DNA of 26,262 nucleotides from Phoronis australis. Taxonomy: Eukaryota; Phoronida; Phoronidae. A program made the translations under genes and the position numbers. The stretch spans positions 657,076-683,337 of the forward strand of contig NMRA01000173.1 of assembly GCA_002633005.1 (NCBI GenBank), in the 5' to 3' direction. The notes beneath the pieces are model-generated. The model saw nothing but the letters and a program-made list of their open reading frames with translations, was not told the DNA's origin and ran no database searches. Shown here one piece after another: positions 19,881 to 26,262 of the stretch (position 1 is its first letter; every line of letters begins with the position of its first letter).

Positions 19881-20931
19881 TGTGCCATGTATGGGTCCAT
19901 TTGCATGTCCATATCTACAAAAAATGCTTTACTTGTAAAGCATAAAAGTGAAAACTATTCATCCGCACAGTGTATAGGTCCAGAAGGAAAATTATTCTAA
20001 TTACACAAATTGCCAGGTGTAATTCCTGTGAGTTTATCATCTCTCCTGTTCTGTACATTTTTGATACCTTGGCGGTTCTATCATTCCCTTCTTGATCATT
20101 TAAATGAACAAATCCTTTGGATTAGTTCACCATAAAGTTCCAATTCCTGAAGTAAACAATAGTATGTAGACCTACTATATTCATCACGTTTTCAACTTGA
20201 AAACAGCATGGACACATCATCCACGTTTTCCTTTTTTGGTAATTTTTGGTGCTCAGTGACTCCTATAATTAAGAGCAAGAAGTGATTACATTCTTGAAGT
20301 TGTTGTCTCAATGATAAAGATACATCAAGGCAGTTTCAGGGGCCGTGTCTGGAGATTGTATTGGCTCTGTGTTAATTTTTCATTCACGATTGTGTTCCCT
20401 TGCTATCCTAAATCTGCCAAGGAGACATGGTTGAAGTTGATATCAGAAAAGACAGTATCACATTTCAGATAATATTCAAAATTTCATATTTACAAAGTTA
20501 CAACGTTGTCAAAAAACAAGCTAAGATTGCTCTGAAATGCATGGAAAACCACTCCTTTTTGAGTATATTTCATATTTTTTTCTTACTATGGAGGGGGGTA
20601 TCTCTCCCCCTTCTGCGCTTCGCGCCTCAGAGTCGCGCGACCCATCCATAATTTGGACCTCCACTTTTTTAATCCTAGATGAGTCCCTGTCACATAACCG
20701 TATTTTTCTTCTAATCACAGATGAATGGAATGTCATGGCGTGACGTGAAAGTTTCAGTCATTGGCCAAATTATCATTTTTCTGGACAATTTCCTCAACAT
20801 TTTTTAGAAAGTCTGGGAATTTTCTAAAGAAATAAGTTGAGACTTTGGAAATGTGCAATCAATAGTTTTGAAGCTGCACAAAGCACTAATTTAGCCACAT
20901 TGAAACCTGGATTTGAAACTGATAGAAATCG
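19881..20931. other. No gene; GC-rich palindromic patch at 20585-20645
   Basis: No gene recognised. A sharply GC-rich patch at about 20588-20641 includes GGAGGGGGGTATCTCTCCCCC (G-run facing C-run), GCGCTTCGCGC and GTCGCGCGAC (20633-20642, near-palindromic), in otherwise AT-rich DNA. This looks like part of a dispersed repeat or a structure-forming sequence. Overlapping open frames across it are by-products. Confidence 0.45.
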
Positions 20932-21017
20932 AGTTTCATGTCAAGTCATACAGACACTACTGATTGTTTCACTAAGTTTCATGTCAAGTCATACAAACAC
21001 TACTGATTGGTTCACTC
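20932..21017. repeat. 43-bp tandem duplication
   Basis: Two copies at 20932-20974 and 20975-21017, both beginning AGTTTCATGTCAAGTCATAC, with two or three differences. Confidence 0.9.
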
Positions 21018-22310
21018 ATGTTAATAGAAAGTAAAACTGGATGCTGATTTCAAGATTAACATGATGGGGTTTCAGGAATCTTGGTTTGATAATTTTGATT
21101 AAAATGACACATTTGTTTTGGTTTATTGCCCTGACTATAAGTACAACTGAACTTCATTACTTGCTCTGAATCCCTAAGTGATGTGACTGAATGGGTTTCA
21201 TTTTCGCTGCTTGAAGGAAACGAAAATAATAAACGATCTCTCTGGGTTACTGGTAATGACTTAATACAGGATGTTGGGCATTTGCTCAGAATTAGTGTTA
21301 GAATGACCATTTTCTTGTGAATTATTAAGACGCGGGAACTTACAGAGATCAAGTCCTGGTGTTGGGCTGTCAGCTGTGAATTAGGTTTGCAATTTGTATC
21401 TCAGTGCAGTTTTATTGATCACAAGTGACGAGTAAAATGAAACGTTTAGTGTTTTTGATCACTGAAGTACTGGTGATAGCCTTAATGTAGAAGTCTTTTG
21501 TAAACATTTATGAACTTGTAGGCGTGTGTACTCGTAGGCGAGTGTGTACTCATAAGCGAGTATACTCGTATGGTAATGTAGAACGCTTCAGAATCACATG
21601 AAGCTGCTTGCGAGGTGTGGTTAGTCAAAAAGTACCACTTAAACAGTTTCAACCCAAAACGAGATATCCACCAAAATTTAAAATTTTTGAACCACTTACC
21701 ACGGCATCATCTTTCAACATTAATCATTTTTTTCAGAAAACCTGATACCCACAGTGACGCATGTTGTAAAACAACCTATTTTGTTAAAGTTTGATTTAAG
21801 CGAATTATTCACATTCATATTTCAAATTTGGCGAGTATCTGGTTATGCAATGAAACTCTGCTCTTACAGAGCACTGTTTGGTGAAATAGCATGCTGTAGT
21901 TATGATACACTTGGCATTTAGCCATCAGTTCTGAGACAAAGATGTTTGAGCACCTTGGCAACTTGGGATTTTTAGTACTTGCCAGATCCATGCACATATC
22001 TTTTAGGTTATGGATTACAGTGTTGTGAAATGTGTGGTGTTCTTGGACTTATCTCCCCTGTGGATATTATACTTTTAAAGAAGATTCTTAAATGGTTGAT
22101 GAAACATGTAGGTATCTTGCCCCAATGGCAAGCCTTTCATCCCACCCAGTACTAAATTTAGCACATGGTGTCTGTTTTGAACTGTGCTTTGCAAAAAATT
22201 GTCAGCTAGAAAGAAGGTAAAACAACAAAGGGTTAGTGTGGTGACAAGACTGTTTAAAAATCCCAGAACTGTGCGGCACTGCTTTTCAAGAGCAAGGAGG
22301 GCAAGAGTGT
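21018..22310. other. No gene; short 16-18 bp repeat at 21518-21567
   Basis: No convincing coding region. Three short units (GTAGGCGTGTGTACTC, GTAGGCGAGTGTGTACTC, ATAAGCGAGTATACTC) lie in a row at 21518-21567. The open frames at 21056-21352 (-) and 21815-21997 (-) have no recognisable domain. Confidence 0.5.
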
Positions 22311-22314
22311 TACT

Positions 22315-22362
22315 TGGGGGGCGGGCTAGACTCGCTCCCTCACCCCCCCCCCCCCCCCCACN
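22315..22362. repeat. G-run and poly-C tract ending at an N
   Basis: GGGGGGCGGGCTAGACTCGC is followed by a C homopolymer of about 17 bases and then an ambiguous base at 22362. The opposing G- and C-runs could form a stem or quadruplex. Homopolymer length and the N indicate a difficult sequencing site. Confidence 0.7.
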
Positions 22363-23039
22363 CAGTAGGTAATGAATTTGCCCAAACACGTAACTGGGTT
22401 TCCTTAGCATCATTAGGTGTTGTCATTTTTCGTCACAAGGAATTTTCATGTGGTGTCCTGCATAAAAATTAATGAGGTATTGTTTCACTTGAGAAGATGG
22501 TCGACTAACAAGTTCGAGGCCAGTACTGTGGTAAAGTTTTAGTCAGAAACATAAATGTCTGATCAATGTCATAATGCACTTAGAAATAAACAAAATTGTT
22601 CCATTCATCACCCAGTTACCAGATAGATGATATCATTCAATTTGATGAATCGTTTTACACTGGTAGAAAAGTATGAAGACTAAAGAACCAAAATGTTTTA
22701 TCTGAAATTTGGATTTTCATGGAATTTATCAGTCAACCATTGAGTTGAGTGAGTTTTTTAAAGGTAATTTTCGTTTTAGTTATTTTTCATATTTTTGTAT
22801 GTTTCATTATTGTTGTAAGATCCATTTTTGTTACATTTTAAGAAAAGATAATAAAATAAAAACTGGTTTGACTAGAACACGAACAATATTCTTATCTAAT
22901 ATCCATATAATTAATCACTTAGTAATTTCTATAACCAAACCGCAAAAATGAATTAAAACTAAATTGAAAAAAGTGGGTTCCTTGCAGCCCTAGGCTACTT
23001 TTAAACAACATGTATGACCTTCATGAGATTTCGCAGATG
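22363..23039. other. No gene recognised
   Basis: AT-rich DNA. An 80-codon + frame (22709-22951) is rich in F, Y, I and K as expected from composition, and has no domain signature. Confidence 0.5.
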
Positions 23040-23960
23040 TGCTGATATGGATGACAATGTAGTTTAAACCAATCTGACTGCTGCTGTGCCCCCTAGTGGG
23101 AATTTTAGTTTTTAATTAACTTTTTGTATCTTCCTAGTTCCTTGATGGATCTTCATGAAATATTGAGAATAGTTTCAATTAAGTACTCAACAACACATTT
23201 TCACATTAATTTGACATATTTTGTGCCACCTGGTGGCTGTTTTTATAATTGTTTAATTTATTTTTGGCTCCGTCTCTCGCTGTCCACCAAACAATGTGAA
23301 GGATCATTTTAAAATTTGGCAGATGTGTTCTTATTCAGAATGGCACAACTGATGTTAATTTTGACTGTGGTGCCACCTAGTGGGAATTCTGTTTTTCTTA
23401 ATGAACTCAAGTGTAAGGATCATTACAAATTTGGCAGATGTGTTCCCACTTAGAATAGCACAATTAACATTGATCTTCAGATGGCTCTGACTGCTACGAC
23501 ACTCATTATTGTTTTTGACTGTATGTACTAAACCGGTCAGAGGATCTTTGGGAATTTTTTCAAATTTATTTCAATGACTGTGACAAGGAATGATAGAAAT
23601 TTCGATATGATCTTATTGTCACTGTGCCTCTTAGTGTCAATTTTGTTTGTGTTTGCTTGTCTTTGTACCTTCCAGGTTCTTTTGTGTGAAGTTTGTCAAA
23701 TAAGCTTCTATTGAGGTAACAACCATATCTACCGTATTCAATTTTGAACATACATATGCTGCGCCACCTAGTAGACATTTTTTTAAGTCTGTCTTTGTCG
23801 TCTGCCTTTCTTGCAGCCAAATAAATGGATGAAGTGTCGTTTTGAAATTTGTCAATGTATGTCTGTTGAAAAGGGAAAAACCAACGTTAATTTCAGGACA
23901 AGTTTGGCCACTGTGGTGCCCCCTAGTGACAAATTTGTTCTTTTCTCCATCTGACTACCA
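23040..23960. repeat. CTAGTGG-family dispersed repeat, block B
   Basis: Landmarks at about 23087 (GTGCCCCCTAGTGGGAATTTT), 23222 (GTGCCACCTGGTGGCTG), 23370 (GTGCCACCTAGTGGGAATTC), 23622 (CTGTGCCTCTTAGTGTCAAT), 23760 (GCGCCACCTAGTAGACATTT) and 23912 (GTGCCCCCTAGTGACAAATT). Intervening words match block A: TTTGTATCTTC, CCTTGATGGATCTTCATGAAA, CAAAATTTGGCAGATGTGTTC-like and ACCAAACAATG-like. Spacing is mostly 135-150 bp, one interval being longer. Overlapping open frames (for example 23566-23855 -) are by-products. Confidence 0.75.
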
Positions 23961-24635
23961 ACCAAGTTCCTTGATATATCTCCATGGATTTATTACATAT
24001 GGTCCTACTCGTGTAAATCAAATTCTCCATCAGTATAAATACTAATTGTATTTTCAGTTCAGAACATTCTTGCTTCAGGATGTGGGAGGCTTTTTTATAT
24101 CTTTTGTGATTGTTAAATGTTCTTGGAAGTTTCTGCATTCTTCTTTGTACTCAGACACAACTTGCGATGTATGCTGAATTGTCTCTGTGTTAGTTTTAAA
24201 TGTTACAAGTCAAATTATTGTATCACGAAGCTGCCGCTCCCAAATAGTTCTCTGTTTGTGATGCACAATGGAAGCAGATAAATAATGACATTGTCATTTC
24301 CTTTACTTGTCTTGTTTTGTATCAGTTCTGTGATATTTGTCCTGGTAGAAGCCAGCATGATTATATCATTCGTTTGCTTGTCATTTGTCATAATATAAGT
24401 GAAAGGTGCAGTGAGATTCCAATTGAACACAAGCTCAGTAGGGGCAAAATGACCTGGTTTTGTCAATTTTGCTTCTTGGCAGAAATTCTCCTCACTTGTT
24501 TTATGTTCGTTTTAAACATATAAAATCTTTTAACATGTCCGTTTCCTTAAACTTCCAAATTTGTAAAAGCCAGGCATAAGTGTGATTAGACTTTTAATTG
24601 CAACCTCAAAACCTCCGATTTATTTTTACTTTCAG
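23961..24635. other. Upstream intron sequence of the FA2H gene, no exon found
   Basis: Presumed intron ending in the acceptor TATTTTTACTTTCAG at 24621-24635. I searched for a cytochrome b5 heme signature (HPGG) and found none here or elsewhere in the window. Open frames at 24215-24523 on both strands lack domains. Confidence 0.5.
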
Positions 24636-24891
24636 GACAAGCTGGTTGACTGGTCCAAGCCTATATTCTGGCAAGTTGGACAGCTGGGTGACAAGTACAT
24701 GGATTGGTGCCATCAGCCAATCGACAAGGAGATACGCCTGTTTTACTCGGACTTCTGCGAGTTCTTCAGTAAGACTCAGTGGTGGGTGATACCAATAGTG
24801 TGGCTTCCCATCATCGCGGGGTTGACGAAGCTGGGCTACCAGGCATTCGCAGATGACAGCTTTGAATTCTTCTCCAAATTTGGCGTCACAG
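24636..24891 (+). CDS. FA2H: Fatty acid 2-hydroxylase, internal exon (linker and first membrane segment)
   Basis: Fatty acid 2-hydroxylases add an OH to carbon 2 of the fatty acyl chains used for ceramide and sphingolipid synthesis, in the ER membrane. This exon encodes 85 codons plus one base. It opens DKLVDWSKPIFWQVGQLG, continues HQPIDKEIRLFYSD and FSKTQWWVIPIVWLP, and closes ...FSKFGVTG. The DLVDW-KP-WQVG-LG-KY and HQP--IRLF-SD words are characteristic of animal FA2H just after the cytochrome b5 domain. WWVIPIVWLPIIAGL is the first hydrophobic segment. Borders: acceptor TTTCAG|GAC (phase 0), donor ACAG|GTATAG (phase 1, matching the next exon). The frame stays open past the donor into a minisatellite, which I treat as intron. 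The start codon lies in an upstream exon not seen here. Confidence 0.9.
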
Positions 24892-24936
24892 GTATAGTTG
24901 CTGCTCTGCACACAGGTTTTCAAATGAAACTAAAGG

Positions 24937-25316
24937 TCTTGAACACTGCTGGTATGTGGGTGGTCATAATGTTTTACTGTCTTGAACAGTCCTGGTATTG
25001 GGTGGTCATAATGTTTAATGTCTTGAACAGTCCTGGTATGTGGGTGGTCATAATGTTTAATGTCTTGAACAGTGCTTGTATGTGGGTGGTCATAATGTTT
25101 AATGTCTTGAACAGTGCTTGTATGTGGGTGGTCATAATGTTCACTGTCTTGAACAGTCCTGGTATGTGGGTGGTCATAATGTTTAATGTCTTGAACAGTC
25201 CTGGTATGTGGGTGGTCATAATGTTTAATGTCTTGAGCAGTGGTGGTATGTGGGTGGTCATAATGTTTAATGTCTTCGAACAGTGCTGGTATATGGGTGG
25301 TCATGATGTTTACTGT
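24937..25316. repeat. 42-bp minisatellite in the FA2H intron, 9 copies
   Basis: Nine units of about 42 bp (41 to 43 in the outer copies), each containing TATGTGGGTGGTCATAATGT and then CTTGAACAGT. The internal copies differ only by a few bases (CCTGG versus GCTTG versus GGTGG before TATGTG; TTTAATGT versus TTCACTGT). The array begins 45 bp after the exon donor and ends at a TAA. All copies stay open in the frame of the preceding FA2H exon, reading GMWVVIMFNVLNS-type units; the minus strand is open in two frames as well. Confidence 0.95.
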
Positions 25317-25644
25317 TAAAGCTGCTATTTATGTACATTCTGTCCAAAAGACCAACTTATGATTTTGGCCATGTACGTTTATAATGCTGATGTGTAGTCC
25401 ATAAGTGAAGACATTTGTGAGACATTTATAGCAACAAATCTTCACTCATGCAAACAAACCATGAATTTTTCCTCATAATTCGACACTTCAACCTCGCCGA
25501 CCAATCATGTCAGTGTCAACATCTTTGTTAGTCTGTGCTTTTAAGTTCTGGAACACACTCATGAAACACTCGTTTTTCACTCAATGGGCATTTTGAGTGG
25601 GCCTCTGCAAAAGTATAACAGAACCTTCACTTTATCTCATGCAG
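25317..25644 (+). other. FA2H intron, 3' part
   Basis: AT-rich intron remainder ending with the polypyrimidine/acceptor TTCACTTTATCTCATGCAG at 25626-25644. No other feature seen. Confidence 0.7.
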
Positions 25645-25811
25645 GTTTCCCTATGACATGGATGAGCATGCTGCCTTTGTTCTGTAGTGGTGTGTTACTA
25701 TGGTCCTTCCTGGAGTATGCTGTGCACCGCTGGCTGTTCCACATGACTCCCCCTGAAAACTCACCTTTCTTAATTACAGCACATTTTGTACTGCATGGCC
25801 AACATCACAAG
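25645..25811 (+). CDS. FA2H: Fatty acid 2-hydroxylase, internal exon with histidine clusters
   Basis: The exon starts with two bases completing the glycine codon left by the upstream exon, then 55 codons beginning [15 protein letters not shown] and ending LHGQHHK before the donor AAG|GTAAGA (phase 0). It carries the hydrophobic segment [18 protein letters not shown], then HRWLFH (H-x4-H) and HGQHH (H-x2-H-H). These are the first two metal-binding histidine motifs of the fatty-acid hydroxylase superfamily, and all five visible histidines are intact. The later motifs (in animal FA2H a T-H-Y-x-x-H region and an HHVKHHF-like region) must lie in exons beyond the window. With the previous exon this covers roughly the middle third of a protein of about 370 residues. 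Nothing suggests a pseudogene. Confidence 0.93.
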
Positions 25812-26262
25812 GTAAGACTGTGCTTCCATTCATTGGTAGATACGGTAAAGTCGCGTGATTTTCGGACACTGAAAATTAATTCCAACAGAAAAAATTCAAT
25901 CTTGGACGAATCTCGCGAAATATCATTTTGTGGTGTCCGAATTTGGCGGACCTCCAAATTTGGGTTTCCGCTAGTGTCTGAATTTCGTGGGTGTACATTA
26001 TTTCGATGAGCGGTCGTAGTATCAACAATGCTGGCTCGGTCATTTGATAGCAGTATAATTGCAGGTAAATGAGACTCAAATGGTCTGAGCGATTAATTTT
26101 TGAAAATCTCGCTTTCCCAATAAGAAATGTGCGTCGTCGACGCACAAAGACCGTTCCCAACAAGTGTTGGTTCTTCTTTTCAAAGATGTGCTTTCTCAAT
26201 ATGAAATATTCGGCTTGCATTGCCGATGCTCAAAAACCGTTCTCGGCAAGAGACGGAATCTT
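25812..26262 (+). other. FA2H intron with a pogo/Tigger-like element relic
   Basis: After the donor, TACGGTAAAGTCGCGTGATT followed by TTCGGACAC (25841-25869) resembles the CAGTA-AGTC-CG--TATCCGGAC style of pogo/Tigger-like transposon ends, recalled from known elements. GTGTCCGAA at 25933-25941 is an exact inverted match of TTCGGACAC, and a variant GTGTCTGAATTTCG follows at about 25974. A palindrome GTGCGTCG-T-CGACGCAC lies at 26129-26145. The open frames 25876-26220 (-) and the + extension to 26009 are by-products. No further FA2H exon is visible before the window ends. Confidence 0.4.

Noticed and set aside
22500-22540. GTTCGAGGCC as a tRNA B-box
   Set aside because: No matching A-box or cloverleaf arms around it.
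23566-23855. Minus-strand frames of 84 and 72 codons
   Set aside because: They lie inside the CTAGTGG repeat block and overlap each other in different frames.
24892-25319. Extension of the FA2H exon into the minisatellite as coding sequence
   Set aside because: A good donor (ACAG|GTATAG) in phase 1 matches the acceptor phase at 25645, the joined reading continues the FA2H family pattern, and the extension is pure minisatellite.

Overview
This is a gene-poor, AT-rich stretch of eukaryotic (metazoan) genomic DNA. The only securely recognised protein-coding sequence is near the right edge: two internal exons of a fatty acid 2-hydroxylase gene (FA2H) on the + strand at 24636-24891 and 25645-25811. 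They have clean GT-AG borders, matching splice phase, and the first two histidine clusters of the fatty-acid hydroxylase fold. The cytochrome b5 part of the gene was not found upstream, and the 3' exons lie beyond the window. The divergence of FA2H, the intron/repeat texture and the style of the repeats suggest a marine invertebrate (lower deuterostome, mollusc-like or cnidarian). I cannot place the species.

Layout. 1-3160: no gene; a weak, old repeat pattern with about 344 bp spacing at 1000-1900. 3163-3419: 29-bp minisatellite. 4114-4565 and 4677-5035: two short elements bounded by inverted repeats (MITE-like). 5.0-6.8 kb: no gene, one 55-bp duplication. 6815-6926: 13-bp simple array. 7180-7735: a dispersed repeat carrying alternating CTAGTGG / CTGGTGG blocks, which returns at 23040-23960. 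7741-10680: three clusters of an iteron-like motif GGGCG(G/C)TTAA, about 16 copies, the third inverted relative to the first two, with a CpG-richer 2-kb interval between clusters one and two. 10798-11148: unrecognised minus-strand ORF. 12529-13916: a 484/487-bp direct duplication enclosing a 160-bp near-perfect hairpin, with an N exactly at the start of the second copy.

14130-14622 (minus strand): two coding relics of an invertebrate multicopy gene family, a KCHRSCY-type zinc-ligand domain and a CxC...CxC cysteine tail, lying side by side out of frame. 16798-18190: possible decayed + strand gene with a 33-bp in-frame triple repeat. 19676-19880: 45-bp minisatellite. 20932-21017: 43-bp duplication. 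22318-22362: poly-C tract followed by an N. 24937-25316: a 42-bp minisatellite inside the FA2H intron that happens to stay open in the FA2H frame. After 25812 the FA2H intron carries a sequence resembling a pogo/Tigger-like transposon end.

Nothing in the window forms an operon or pathway. The biology is one conserved lipid-metabolism gene next to a large field of mobile-element relics and minisatellites. Three single Ns (7724, 13429, 22362) and the poly-C at base 1 suggest joined or difficult assembly positions, so the duplication at 12.5-13.9 kb should be treated with caution.
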